Source of the DNA: Lantana camara | Taxonomy: Eukaryota; Streptophyta; Magnoliopsida; Lamiales; Verbenaceae | Length of the DNA: 64,000 bases | Assembly: GCA_037501455.1 (NCBI GenBank) | Contig: CM074862.1 | Span: 81,026,001 to 81,090,000 of the forward strand | Reading direction: 5' to 3' | Part shown: piece by piece, positions 1-12,905 of the stretch | Layout of the letters: each line of letters opens with the position of its first letter | How positions within the stretch are numbered: position 1 is the first letter of the stretch | Notes under the pieces: generated by a model | Seen by the model: the letters and a program-made list of their open reading frames with translations, nothing else | Told to the model about the DNA's origin: nothing | Database searches by the model: none | Made by a program: the position numbers and the translations under genes

Positions 1-337
1 AGTCGAGTCTATCAAGTGCTTCTAGGGATAGATTGAACTCGTGATTTATGATTTATGTTTGAAATTTCGGGACTAGGTATCTATGCTAGTTGAGCCCGTC
101 ACTCCTCGCTTATTTTATAATCGAGTACATGTTTTGCTTCCGCACGTGCATTTATTCTATTGATTTGCTTATTTGGTTTCGGAAGTTAGCTCCCACCTAG
201 CATAGCGAGTGAGTGAGTCCCCATTCGCTGTGACTTGGCACGTGTATGGACTTCCCATTTCATATACGGGTCGGGTCTCGGTGCGCCGGGGGGGAGGGGG
301 AGGGGATGTGGCGTCTCGTGCTCGAGTGCTATAGTGT
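1..337 (+). repeat. degenerate LTR-like end
   Basis: No gene is seen. The stretch resembles the last few hundred bases of the solo LTRs at 2275-5226 and 9180-11897: a 'cttccg' patch, then a 'tagctcccacctag' block, then 'ccattcgctgtgactt', then a G-rich 'ggggatgtggcg' near the end. The match is weak and the left part lies outside the window, so this is a tentative relative of that family. Confidence 0.3.
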
Positions 338-405
338 CCGAGTCCGACACGTGTCCGACACTGCACGGGGTAAATTTTCGGAGTGTCCGTGCATTGTAGG
401 TTAAC
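338..405. repeat. GTGTCCGACAC-rich low-complexity patch
   Basis: Repeated 'gtccgacac' and 'gtgtccg' words form short palindromes. The same vocabulary recurs at 8195-8345. Such CGTGTC-rich patches are frequent in plant repetitive DNA; no coding signal is seen. Confidence 0.4.
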
Positions 406-479
406 ACTTATATTTTTTTTTTAGATTGACATATTTATTGAGAGTTCTTTTAGTGAATTGATATTAATTAGAGCTTATA

Positions 480-1135
480 CTTTCAGCCGAAAATCGACGG
501 AAAAAATCGACGGAATTTTTAGAAATTTCGTCGATTTTCCATTGGAAAAACAGATTTCCGACGGAAAACCGCCGGAAAAACCATCATCGGAATTGGGTAC
601 GGCCTGGTCCTTCCCGCTTCTGTCGGTTTTCCATCAGAAAATATTTCCAACGGAAAACCAATGGATTTTCAACCCAAAAAAATGGTTTAATTTTTTAAGA
701 TAACCGACGGATTTCTAATGGAATTTTCCGTCGGTATTCCGTCGTAAAAAACAAATAAAAATAATTAAATTAAAAAAATTAAAAAATTCATTTGTGAGAC
801 AGGAATCACCCTCGTAACGAGCCACACCAACCCCTCAGACGAGCCAACACCCAAACCATCAAGCCGAGTTTGAGCCATTGCAAGAATTAATTCCAACAGA
901 AAACCAACGGATTTTCAACCGAAAAAAATGGTTTAATTTTTTAAGATAACCGACGGATTTCTAACGGAATTTTCCATCGGTATTCCGTCGTAAAAATAAT
1001 AATAATACTAATTAAATTAAAAAATTCATTTGTGAGATAGGAATCACCCTCGTAACGAGCCACACCCACCCCTCGGACGAGCCAACACCCAAACCATCGA
1101 GCCAAGTTTGAGCCATTTCAAGAATTAATTCTTTC
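480..1135. repeat. CCGACGGAAA-rich repeat with a 246-bp tandem duplication
   Basis: Many copies of 'cgacggaa' and its complement 'ttccgtcg' occur between 485 and 990. A segment starting 'ttccaacggaaaacc' at 645 is repeated at 891, giving a direct repeat of about 246 bp that also includes 'ggaatcaccctcgtaacgag'. Dense short inverted words of this type are typical of subterminal regions of DNA transposons, but I see no defined terminus. The rest to about 1870 is AT-rich and featureless. Confidence 0.5.
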
Positions 1136-1875
1136 CGGTTATTGCACGAGCAAGGATTTGAATCCGGGTTTCCAAGGAAGAATAATAACTTCCTTACCAA
1201 CTTGGACAAGTTTCTTCTAATTAATATTATGTCTTTTAATATATATATACACTAATTTCAATTAATTATTTAAATACTTTTTTAATATTAGTTTAAAATA
1301 TAAAATTTTAAATATATGATTATTAGAATTAAATATAATCATATTTATGGAGATATTATATTAAAAATGTTAAAACTTTTGTGTTTTAATTAATAATGTA
1401 TATACTTAAAATTATATAAAATGTTGTATTGATAATTTATAATTTGTATATTATATAATTTATAAATATATAATTATTTGTATTAACTATAATCATATTT
1501 TCTAAATTAAATTTGATTGAAAAATTCCAACAGAAAATCGACGAAAAACCAACAAGATAAAATCGCAATGAAATATTTTGTCTGAATCAAAACCGGAAGG
1601 GCGAACTAATATTCAAGTTGAGTTGAGATGATAAAGTGTCTGGAAAAAAAATCCCAATAGTAAAGTGTCAAAAATAGCAAAGTTTGAATAGTAATTTTTT
1701 CCCCTGACTATTTATGTTACCGCTCCCAGAAAAGTTCAAATTTTCATTTTATTCATTTCGTTCCTTGTCAAATATTTTATTTGTAGTTCGATTTCTCGGG
1801 AAAAAAAGAAAGCACTCCTAACTTTAAGAGAGTCGTTTAATTTGTTTTTGGTGGAGGCCTAGGTGGATCATTATT

Positions 1876-2082
1876 ATAAGGGATAAATATTTTGAATATC
1901 CTATACTATCGTGATTTTTAGAGTTTCCATCCTAAACTATAAAAGGTCGACGTCCATTGCAATCAGGTTGCAATTTGTTAAAAAATAATAGTTGAGGATG
2001 CAAACGTCAACTTTTTATAATTTAGGATTAAACTTCAAAAATCGCGATATTGCAGGATGTTCAAAATATTTATCCCTTATTA
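1876..2082. mobile_element. foldback MITE, about 207 bp
   Basis: The left arm beginning 'ataagggataaatatttt' (about 1877) matches the reverse complement of the right arm ending 'aaaatatttatcccttat' (about 2080) over roughly 75 bp with a few mismatches, leaving a short loop near 1960-2000. A possible TA or TTA target duplication is hidden in AT-rich flanks. No coding capacity. Class II non-autonomous element; superfamily not assigned. Confidence 0.7.
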
Positions 2083-2274
2083 TAAATTAGAAAATATAAT
2101 ATAATATAATTGACCAACATATCCATATTGAGCCGTAACAACATTTCTAAAAAGATAATATTATAAGGAAGTTTTAGATATTGTGGATTAGTTATTTTTA
2201 TTTGATTTAATTTTATTTAATTTTGTGTTAGTTAGGTGATATTAGGTTACTAGAATATGCCCCGTGCGATGCAC

Positions 2275-5226
2275 TGTAACGCCCCGTTTTTCATTTATGC
2301 ATTATGTTACATTATATTAAATTTCATAACATTATATGTAATATATTCTTATGCATTTATATGAATTATCATTAACGTGGAATTTACGTGAATTAATTGA
2401 TAACGTGCTTAATTGCTATTATGTGACTTTAATTGATCATTTCATAAATTTATGGATTTAATTGCATAATATGTATTGGAGTTATTTGATTAATTGTCTA
2501 GAGAAGGAACTTGTGTGCATGAATTCAAATATCTTAGGAACCTATGTGCAAATTGTGATGAGTCATGCAATGTCTTGGAAGACTTTATAAAATATCTTAT
2601 GCATTTCATATCTCTCATTTCATTCATCATTTTCATCCAATATGCACACACACTCACACACACTAAATCACGTTTCCAACACCAAGAGAAAGAGGAAGAG
2701 ATTTCACCAATTACAAGCTTGATTTCAAGGAAGAAATTACATAAGTTGGAGAATCATCATCATACCATCATTTCTCCTTTCTTTCTTTCATTCAAGGTAG
2801 ATTGAGACTTTGTTTAAATTCTTGAATTGATGCTTGAAGTAGGGTTTGATAACTATAATGAGATTCTTTGATTATTTGTGGTTAGAAGTATGATTATGAG
2901 CATGGAACTTGAAAGCTTGCATGAATTCATGGATTATTTGAGAGTTAGGCCATGATAAATATATAGGGTATGGTTGATGAATTCTTGATGATCTATGCAT
3001 GTTCCCATGGTTTAATTGATACCTACTTGATATATATGAGTTATATATATGTTATATGTTAGTTTTGAGTTGATTCTTGTCTTAGTTTTGTGTTGGGAAG
3101 GCTTGGGAGCCAATTCCCATGCATATCCCCTGTTTTTCGCTCAGATCTCTTCCAAACGCCCGTTTGGGATCCTAGTTATAACACCAAACGCCCGTGTGGG
3201 AACCTACTGCCTCACTTGACAGCTCCCAAACGCCCAATTGGGTTTCCAGGCCATTTTTCAAACGGTCGTTTCTCCCTCATATGAACTCCGATTGACATGA
3301 TTTTTGAACTAACGGAAACCTCTTGAAGTCTAGAACAAGATCCAATTGGAATAACCTCAATATATTTTGTAATTTGTGAGTTATAATCAATTGTTTTTGG
3401 TGTCGTCACTTTACCGATAATCTGCATTCATCCAACTTCGTGCTTACGCCATTTTCACTTCGCTTTGAACTAGAAAACGAGCCATATATCATTTTAAAGG
3501 TCTGTGTGTCTAATTTCATATCCAATAAAAAAACTGAATTCCAACTTTTGTAGCTTAATAAATTCCTGTTTTACCGCAGCTGGCGCATTTCCGAAAATTG
3601 TCGATTTTTGCTTAACTTCACCAAAACCTCCCTTATTGCATTCCTTTCACTTCTCTTGGCTCCCATATGTGAATTATATGATATTTATGCTTGATTAATA
3701 GATAATTATTATCCTACTTGACACTTCTTGGTATTTAATTGCTCAAACATGATTGTATGACTCCATGCTCTATATGAATTGAACTTGAAATAATTGAATT
3801 ATATGTATACATGACTCCTTGAGATTAATTGCACCTCTTAGGTGTTAATTGGCTTTCATACATGCTAAGTGTCACTTGATTGCTAGTTTTATTTATTTAC
3901 ATGAGTATAGTCGTGCGTCATACTTAGTCTCATATTGAGTCTCGTCTCACGAGTTCCCATTATTTCCTTTCTTGTCCAGTTTTTCTCCAGGGTGGAGATC
4001 ATTATTCGTTTGGGCACCTTCTTGTTTCCTTGTCTTGTTCCGTCGCTCGTCAGGTGAAGTTTAATTTCTAGTTATATAGAACCCGTACATCCCTTATGTG
4101 ATCTTTCGACCAAAATGTATACATATATCTATAGTTTTCCATAAACCTCAAATGATTTACAACTGAATCTCTACTATTGTACTGAATTATTGTTACTGTT
4201 ACTGTTACTGTTACTGTTACTGAACTGAATTAACTATACCGAATTGTACCGATTGATTGACTGATTGTTTTGGTGAGTATATTGTTCACGGTGGGCCCGA
4301 GGGTTAGTGTATGAGCCAACTGGGAAAGCACGGGCTGACGGGTAACTCTGTACTCCCCTCACATTATTGGGATGACCCCTGAATCCACTAGGAGATTATT
4401 GGAGGAAGGAGTTCCGGGCATAGGGACTCATGAACCCTATGCCCAATGAGATTGGGTGGTGGGGCCTTGCAATCCCACCATCACCCGAAGGAAGAAGGGG
4501 TTATTGAAACTGCTAATTGTGCACTATAATTGATTGCTTGATCGCCTAATCATTGAATAACTGAATTATTGTACACAGTGGGAGAAAGGTTGGAGATTTT
4601 CCCTCACTCGCCGGGCCACTGATTGATTGAATTGAATTGATTGAAATTGTAAATTGGATAGTTGTAATCTCAGGCGAGAATTATTTTAATATTTGAACTT
4701 ATATTATTTTCTTTATAAAATCTTACCCGAGATTATAGCTTACATGGTAATTGCGCTTATAAATTATAAACCCCTCACTTAGTCTTTCGTAGACTGACAC
4801 CTTACATTTTCAGGTTTTGCAGGATGCGTTCTAGGCGGAATTTGAGTCTAGATCAGTCTTTTACTTTGGGTCTAGCATTTGTCCTTCTCACCTTCATGTA
4901 TTTATTGATGCATATTTACTACTTATGAATTGTTTTGGTATCTATGTATGTTATTAATTCCTCCTGGAAAGTTTGGGATTGTAAATATAGAAATGTTAGT
5001 TATGGACTCAAAATTGATAATGGAATGAATGTATACTACTTTGCTTCCGTTGTATTAATGTTATGCATGTTGGCTTTTATTTGAGGGTTAGTCCCGCCTA
5101 ACTAGAGGGACATTTTTTTTTATTGTCTCCCGTTCGCTATAGGCTTGATTCATGTATGGGTGCTCGTTCCATATGTGGATTGAACTATAGTGAGGGGTAT
5201 GTGGTACTCTTGTCACGGGTGCAACA
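2275..5226 (+). mobile_element. solo LTR, 2952 bp (family S, copy 1)
   Basis: It begins TGTAACGCCCC, ends GGGTGCAACA, and is flanked by the perfect 5-bp duplication TGCAC (2270-2274 and 5227-5231). These are marks of a single LTR left after recombination between the two LTRs of a full element. No open frame inside is shared with the sister copy at 9180-11897, although the DNA is clearly homologous, for example around 4280-4500 and 10960-11180 ('gagccaac...gggaaagca...gggctgacgggtaactc'). The inverted ends and roughly 2.7-3 kb length suit a gypsy chromovirus LTR, but lineage is inference. Confidence 0.8.
4191..4224 (+). repeat. hexanucleotide microsatellite (TTACTG)n
   Basis: About five consecutive TTACTG units inside the solo LTR at 2275-5226. 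The sister copy at 9180-11897 lacks the expansion. Confidence 0.8.
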
Positions 5227-5231
5227 TGCAC

Positions 5232-8190
5232 AACACTAGTATACAATATAAATTATAATACTAATTATGAATTTTGTAAATTAAAATAATTTCAAAATAA
5301 ATAATTAAATTATTAAAATAAAAAATAATCTATGCAATATATTTTTTTTTATAAATTATAAATAAATTACTACTAAATTCAAAACCTTTTACTTTAATAT
5401 ATTTGATTCTAAAATGTATATTAAGCTAAGTATTTTCTTATCATAAATAGTAAATGAATAAGATTCATGGAAAGATTATATTTTAATTAAATAGGTTAAA
5501 ATAAATGAAAAAGAAAAAAAATAAATAATTTATATATTAAAATATTATATATATTAAAATTCCAGCATTTCATCCCGTGCTATGCATAGATTTATTAAAA
5601 ATATCGTTATATTTTTTAATATATAAATAATTACTTTTGTATTAATGTTTTTTACAAAATAATAAATATTAAATTGGTGAACAACTGTATTGAAACTTTA
5701 ATTTAGCTAGCATTAGCCTATAAATGAATTTTTTTTTTTTCAAAATATCCTAATACTTATGAATTAATAATGGTAGATATATCTTAAAGTTATGACATAA
5801 TAAAAAAAAAAGGCATGTAGTTTTGAAGTAAAAAAATAAGAAAAGAAGATTTTGAAAGAAAATCAAACACAACTTGTTGAAACTCTAACAAATTCTTTAT
5901 ATATAATAAATATATAAATAATTATTAAAAAACAAAATTCAAATGAATAAATAAACTTTGAATAATAAAATAATAATAAAAATAAATCATGACAAAAATT
6001 AGCAAGTATTTTACAAAATATCAATTATCTTAATGGATTTTTTAATCTAATAAAAAATGCAAATTAAAATTCTTTAAAAATCAATATTCAAATCAATAAA
6101 TGAAGATTCGAAAAATAAAAATTAGAAAAAGAAAAGTTATATTACTAATAGATTTGGTTGGATAAGAAATATTAAAATTGATCTTCGAACCAAAAGTTTA
6201 AATTTATGTGAAAATAAAAATAAATAATCAACTGAGATAACAATATATATAATTATTAGAATCAAGCAAATTCAAACCATGTCAATTGTAACATAAAAGC
6301 ATGAAAAAATAAAAAAAAATTTTAAAAATAAAATGAAAATATAAAAGAATGATTAGCAGAAACATATCGACAAAGACAAAAGACCACATCAATAATAATA
6401 ATAAATCAAAATATATTATTAAAAAATATCAATGTACATATCTAATCCTGGACTATTGGGAAAAAATCAACAACCAAAATAATTTGAATGAAAATTAACG
6501 AACATATGTATTATAAAAAATACTATTGATGATAAAAAAAAAAAAAAAAAAAAACCCTCAAAATGAAAAGATAAATAGAGAATAAATTTATGAAGGAACA
6601 AAAAACTATAATGATGCATCTTGATTTAAAGAATCACCAAGGTAATATAAAAATTATGCTAAACTATCATTTAAGTTATTTTATAAATTTAAAATTTCAA
6701 AAATCTCAAAAATTAAAATTTGATGAAAATAAAATAATTGTGTTAAAAGAACGGCTCAAATACATAAATAAAACAATAGTTATATAATTTTTATCCATTT
6801 AAAAAATAGAAAAAAAAATACTTATCTGGATACTTAGAAAATTAAAAATGAAAATCTTAAATATAAAAGCAATAAGCAATTAGTATTTTAGAAACAAAGT
6901 AAAATTAATGAAAACCCACAAAAATATAAAATTTGTAAAAAATTAATTATATTATCAAGCATGATTGAAGAAGTCATGCAATGTAAAAAAAATAAGAGAA
7001 AAAAAAATCATAAGAACAATTAGAATATGGATTATGCGATAGAGAGAGAGGAGAAAAACACTAAATAATAGATTTATGAATAAAATGCGAAAAAAATTTA
7101 ACATACTTTGTTAATCTAATTCTCAGATTTAAGGGAGGGTCTGAGTCTTTACTTGATTTCAGTCAGATTCCTATATTGATGTACAAATCAATGGACACTT
7201 TACATGAAAAAAATGAATCTCAGCACAAAAATTAGAAGAAAGAAACACAAATTGAACATTCTATAGACGAAAGTGATACCACAATTTAGGTTTTAAAATT
7301 TTCTTGTAGGAAAGATGATTTATTAAAACAAAAACAACTCATGTCTTATGAGATTGAGTTACAAACCGCGAAAATCCTTTAAACTTTTTCAATCTTGTTA
7401 AAAATTTCAAGCTTCAACAGAGCCTCATCACAAAATCAGATTACAATTTAATATTCTATGTTTTATTTTTCTTTATCATTCTCTTGAACCTTAATTAATA
7501 ATAATATTAAATATTACCCATAATTAAGGTGGATACTATCATATATAAAAGTTATCAATTCAATATTTATTAACTTAAATCCCATTAATCATGGATGAAA
7601 CGTTTTTAAATTTGTCCGTAATAATCCAATTACTAACATTTATTTGTATTAATAAAAATATGTATAATTTAAAAAAAAAAATTCATACATGAAAAATATA
7701 TTATGAATATTGGCAAAAAATAACTATTTTTGTTAGTAATATTTATTTTCACAATAAAATAGTATACAAAATAAAGATTTTTTTTTTTAATTTTTCTTTA
7801 TAAATTTTTTTAGCCCTAATTAATAATAGTATTAAGTTTGACCAAAAAAAATAATAATAATAGTATTAAATATCATCCTAATTATGGGTGGATGGCTTGA
7901 TATATAAAATTATCAATTCAATCTTTCTTAACTTAAACTCATTAATTATGGTATTTATTTTATAGATAAAAGTATGTATAATTTTAAAAAGATATTCATA
8001 CATAGAAAGTATATTATAAATATTGCCAAAGATAATTATTTTGCTTAGTTACTTTTATAAAAATCAACCAATCACTTTTTTTCTATTTAATTAAAAAATC
8101 TCAAAAAATCCACAAATTCCACATCATCAAAATGTATAACAAAAAGTCAAACATTGTTTTCAAACTCTAATGCACCGACACTTCTAAAAA
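5232..8190. other. AT-rich desert without recognisable genes
   Basis: Nearly 3 kb of very AT-rich sequence with homopolymer runs (an A run at about 6536-6553, several T runs) and short GA repeats near 7041. The only open frames are small and A-rich with no protein-like composition. Two similar blocks near 7490-7560 and 7810-7930, each with 'attaataataatattaa'-like wording and 'tatataaaattatcaattcaat', suggest an old local duplication. No RNA gene seen. Confidence 0.6.
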
Positions 8191-8194
8191 TATC

Positions 8195-8345
8195 AGTTTA
8201 TCGTGTTGTGTCGTGTCGTGTCCGACACCGTGTCCGACACTTCTCACGTGGGAAATTCACAAAAAAATCCGTATCGCCGTATCCGTGTCGTGTCGTGTCG
8301 TGTCGTGTCGTGTCCGTGTCGCCGTGTCTGTATCCGTGCAACATA
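8195..8345 (+). repeat. TCGTG microsatellite in a CGTGTCC-rich patch
   Basis: Tandem 'tcgtg' units occur near 8206-8220 and 8286-8316, with 'gtgtccgacac' palindromes between. Sequence wording matches 338-405. Repeat-driven open frames here are not genes. Confidence 0.7.
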
Positions 8346-8383
8346 GTTTTCAAATATATAATAGTATAGATTTGAACCTAATT

Positions 8384-8446
8384 AGGTGAGATTAACCCTC
8401 TACTATGCGAGATTAACCCTCTACTAGGTGAGATTAACCCTCTATT
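8384..8446 (+). repeat. 21-bp tandem repeat, three copies
   Basis: Units start at 8384, 8405 and 8426, each containing 'gagattaaccctctact' or a one-base variant. A fading 'aggtgatattacaattagg' pattern continues towards 8545. No coding potential. Confidence 0.75.
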
Positions 8447-8929
8447 ACGAATCATGGAAAATTGGTGTAATTAGCTGAGATTACAATTAGGCAGAAATGG
8501 AAAGTAGGTGTGATGAGGTGATATTACAATTAGGTGAAATTAAAAATTCATTGAAGGTAAATGTAATCTAACATATCTAACGTAATATTAAGCATAACTT
8601 ATTGAAATCTAACATATCTAAGATAATATTAACTATAACTTATCAGAACTTTTTCACAAACTCAAGTATCAAAGACAAAGTTGTTTGTTGAATACTTATG
8701 TACAACACAACTTAATTTTTAACTAATAAATATGATGGAGCTTAACTCCCAAAAAATAATATTGTATAACTAACACTTCCTAATAGAACTAAAGATACAA
8801 ATATCTCTACTGTGTACTTATGATAGAAAAGTAAAGAAAAATAAAGATTGAAAATTCGTACAGAAAAATCAAGGGACTACACCAAATTGAGCCAATATAT
8901 AGTTTAAATTGATCATGTGGACGAGATTG

Positions 8930-11900
8930 ATAGGGAAGTTTTAATTAAACCCTACCTAATGCAAGTGTGCATTGACAATTGTAATACATAAGCGTCGATC
9001 CCACGAGAAAAGAGAAACAATTGTAATTAAACCAACCAGTCGTTTTGCACTTTCTATAATTAATAGGCCAAATCAATCATCAAGGGGATTTTACCTGTAA
9101 CTACTAGTTGCCAATTAAGAATAAATTGCAAGATAATAAACAATTAATAATAATGAGAAGGTAATCAGGAGATAATAATCGTAACGCCCCAATTTCCGGA
9201 AGTTCAGGTAAGCACGCCACGAGCTGGTCTTCGGGAGTTGGGGGTCTATTCTAATTATTTCATTTATTTACTTATAACTTTTAGCATATTATATACCTTA
9301 CATCTCTATGCATTTATATGAATTTCTATTTATGTGAACTATATGAACTAAGTGATGAATATGATCTAATTGCATTAAACGTCCTTACTGGCTCCTTTGT
9401 GTAATTAGGGACTTAATTGTATATGATGAATTGGAGTTAAGTGATCTTTTGTGTAGAGATAGAACTTACTTGCATTAATTCAAATAAATGGAGGACTTAT
9501 GTGCAAATAGGGATGAAGCTCACACTTTCATGCATGACTTTGTGGCATATCTTATATCATCTTATTTCTTCCACCTTATTCCATCATATTTCATTAATTC
9601 AAAGAGAGCAAAAATCTCACACACTCACACCTAGTAAAAACCGACATTTACACCTCAAGAAGGGAAGGAGATTTCATCTCAAAAATTCAAGCTAGATATT
9701 GAGGAATTGTGAAGTAAGGAGCATCAACATCATCATATCTTCATCTCATCATCTAATTCTTGGATTCAAGGTATAGCATGGAAATTTGGAAATTCTTGAA
9801 TTATATGATTGAGTAGGGTTATGAACTAATTGATGAATTCTTGCATGTTGGGAGCTAGATTCATGCTTAGGAGTGAAAAGGAATTGAAGTTGGCATGAAA
9901 ATATTAAGTTTCATGGAAGTTGGAAGCATGAGTTATATATGGGGTTTTCAAGCTTGATTCTACTACTTTGATGCATATTCCATGGTTGGAATGATAGATG
10001 ATTGAAGTATAATGTGTATTTGATTATTTGAAGTATTTGTTGTGCTTGAAATTTGGTGGTGTCGTTGTTTTGGTTGATTTTGGCATGAAAATGCCCTGTT
10101 TTCCCCTGTTTTTCTTCTGCCACGCAGCAGGTCGAGACCGCGACCGAAAATAGAACAAAATTGGTCGCGCCCTCGACCCCATTTTGGCCAACTTTTGACT
10201 TTTGAAAAATTGCATGAAAAATTCGGAAAAATAGGGCGCGACCATTTTGTGAAGGGTTTTGGTCACGCCCGTGAGCCCACCAGAATCTGCATTTTGTCCA
10301 ACTTCGGACTTACGCCATTTTCACCTCGCTTTGAATTAGAAAACGTGCCATATACCGTTGGAAAGGTCTTTGTGTCTAGTTTCATACCCAATAAACAAAA
10401 CCCAATTCTAACTTCTAGAACTCAAGTTATTTTGGGGTTTTCTACAGTGTGTGCATTTTTATAAATTGTCGATTTTTGCCAAACTTCACCAAAACCTTTT
10501 ATATTGCATTCTTTTCATTTCCTCGACCCCGTATGTGACTTAAATGACTTTTATGCTTACTTAAGTGATAATTATGCTCCAATTTGACACTTCTTGATAC
10601 TTTATATGGGAATTTGGGCACATTCATAGTATTTATTGATTGTAAACACATGATTGACATCGAATAACATTGCCGTTCGTCTTAATTGGTTCATACGAGT
10701 CGAGTTTCACCTACACTTGTCCTTGTTACACAGATCACGGTCCCGGAGTCGAGGAGCCCGCTCTTTATAGTTTCTTTCCACTTTTGTTGGTTGGTGAAGG
10801 TGAGGTTTTAATTTCTAGTTATAGAACCCGTATAACCCTATGTGAATTTTCGGCCAAAAGTATTTATATATCTATGAATTTCAAACTTATGATCTTCAAA
10901 TGATTTCATAAAATGGATTGAACAAGATTGATTGATTGTCTTTGGCGAGTAACTATTGTTCACGCTGGGCCCCGAGGGTAGTGTATGGAGCCAACCGGGA
11001 AAGCATGGGCTGACGGGTAACTCCTGCACTATCCTCACCATTTTGGGATCACCTCGGAATCCACCAGAAGGTTTGGTGGAGGAAGAAATCACGTGCGTGG
11101 GAGTCATGTTCCCGACGTACACCATGATTGGATGGTTGGGTCTTGCAAGCCCACCATCACCCGGAGGAAGAAGGGATCCTGAAATTGCTACGTGATTGCA
11201 CATGAATAACTTGTATGATCACCTAATAAATCGAAATGTTCATGATTGTACACTTTTGGAGTAAGGTTGGAGAATGCCCTCACTCGTCGGGCCACGTATT
11301 GAATTGATAATTAAATGAATTGTGAAATTGATTCAGTTGTAATCTCGGGCGAGAATTCCTTCTATTCTTAAACTTATATTGTGTTTCCTATAAAATCTTA
11401 CCCGAGGTTATAGCTTGCGTGATATGTGTGCTTATATTTATTTAAACCCCTCACTCAGTCTGTGGTAGACTGACACCTCATATTTTCAGGTTTGCAGATC
11501 GAGTGCTAGGCGGGGTTTGGGTCAAGTTTTACTTCTTTCGGGTCTAGCATTGTCTACCTCATGCTTTGTGTACATTATGGTTAATTACAACTCTTGGGAC
11601 ATGTATTGGTACCTATGTTTATATTTTGGCTCATACTTGAAAGTTGAACTTATAGTTACGTAAATATTGTTTTGAAATGTGGAATTGGATCATGAAATGA
11701 ACGTATAATCTTATGCTTCCGCTTTTGGTTATGCATTGTCGTATTAATTGAGGGTTAGCCCGCCTAGCTAGTGTTGTGTTTTTTTTTTTTATTGTCTCCC
11801 GTTCACTATAGGCTTGATTCATGTATGGGTGCTCGTTCCATATGTGGATTGAACTATAGTGCGGGGGATGTGGTGCCCTTGCGTTAAGGGTGCTACAATA

Positions 11901-12205
11901 ATGTCATGGAATCAAATGTCAATGGATTGCTCAATGAAAGTTGTTGTTTTTACAATTACCATCACTTAAATATATTCAAGTCTCTTTCAAGATCGAACAC
12001 GTGTGCCTAATCAGTCTATATCGCTTACTCTAGTAATCTAATATCATACCAATCAAACCAATTAAACAGGATAGATGTAATTAACTAGAAGCAGCTCAGG
12101 CATACACTAATCCATCACTAATTGTTTAAGTTCAAGTTAAATCTGTTTATACTTGAAACCCTAAGTGTTATGATACTTAATCCAAATTTATAAGCACCTT
12201 TCGAT
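8930..12205. mobile_element. unclassified non-coding element split by a solo LTR
   Basis: The two flanks of the solo LTR (8930-9179 and 11898-12205) read as one interrupted element: 'gcgtcgatcccacgagaaa' near 8993 on the left and 'cactaatccatcactaattg' near 12105 on the right. Wording resembles the insertion at 44660-46139 ('gggtcgaacccaaaggac'). Ends are not resolved and no protein is encoded. Treat the limits as approximate. Confidence 0.35.
9180..11897 (+). mobile_element. solo LTR, 2718 bp (family S, copy 2)
   Basis: It starts cGTAACGCCCC (the expected T is changed to C), ends GGGTGCTACA, and is flanked by the perfect 5-bp duplication ATAAT (9175-9179 and 11898-11902). It aligns along its length with 2275-5226. 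The largest differences lie in a variable island at about 10110-10290, where this copy has 'gtcgcgcc' and 'gtcgagaccgcgacc' words. Small open frames inside, including a 121-codon one at 10838-11203 on the minus strand, are not conserved with copy 1 and are rejected as genes. Confidence 0.8.
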
Positions 12206-12214
12206 TATCATAAG

Positions 12215-12905
12215 TTGCGCTCACTGCATCGCTCGAAATCGAGAGGTAGAGATACAGTCTCTCGCTTGTGTTTGGTTTGGGCAGCAGTGTGCACTCGAAA
12301 GGTTGGCTTTCATGTCTTATAATGCCTTTTCGCTTTCATCCATTCATGCAAAGTTCTTGGCACCACGAAGGATCTTAAAGAAGGGTAAGTTCTTGCTGGC
12401 GTATCGAGAGATAAATCTATTTAAGGAGATTACCTTCCCCACCAACACTTGGACTTCTCACAAGTTCTTCGATGAGGGGATATTCATGATAGCCTTGATT
12501 TTTTTCTCGGTTTGCTTCGATTCTTTGCTGGCTGACCATGTACCCTAAAAATTTTCCCCCTCGGATGCCGGACGTTCATTTTGGCGGATTGAGTTTCATT
12601 CCGTAGGACCGTAGGATGCTGAATGTCCTTTTGAGGCCCTCCAAGTGAGACTGTTGCTTCTCACTTTTGACTATCATGCCATCCACATACACTTTCATGA
12701 ACTTTCCAATCTCGGGCTCAAACATCTTGTTGACTAACTTTTGTTATGTGGCTCTCGCATTCTTCAAGCCGAAGGGCATAACTCGGAAGCAATAAATTCC
12801 CATATGGACAGTGAACAATGTTTTGGGTGATCTTCAGGGACCATGAAAATTTGATAATAACTTTGGAAGACGTCTATCATGCTCATCAACTCGCACCTCG
12901 ATGTG
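12215..12905 (-). pseudogene. gypsy reverse transcriptase/RNase H fragment (Tat-like)
   Basis: Read on the minus strand, 12905 to about 12550 encodes a broken reverse transcriptase: the block around the first catalytic Asp (LMSMID..YYQIF), then the catalytic box in which YVDD has become YVDG, then a KSE..SHLEGLKRTF helix. The connection and RNase H start follow to about 12215 ([16 protein letters not shown]). Several stops and frame changes interrupt it, so it is dead. Wording is close to the Tat-type element at 42.5-43.7 kb but clearly a different copy. No LTRs were found for it; it is bounded by the element at 8930-12205 on one side. Confidence 0.75.

Noticed and set aside
1140..1180. Possible tRNA-like 'ggatttgaatccgggtt' box
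   Set aside because: Resembles a T-arm box but no cloverleaf arms or acceptor stem could be found around it.
2494..2805. 103-codon frame with His-rich end
   Set aside because: Lies inside a solo LTR; the matching part of the sister copy (9441-9695) is open in a differently worded frame, so the DNA is shared but no protein is.
10838..11203. 121-codon frame on the minus strand inside the solo LTR
   Set aside because: The homologous stretch of the sister LTR (about 4260-4510) does not keep the frame, and no protein motif is seen.
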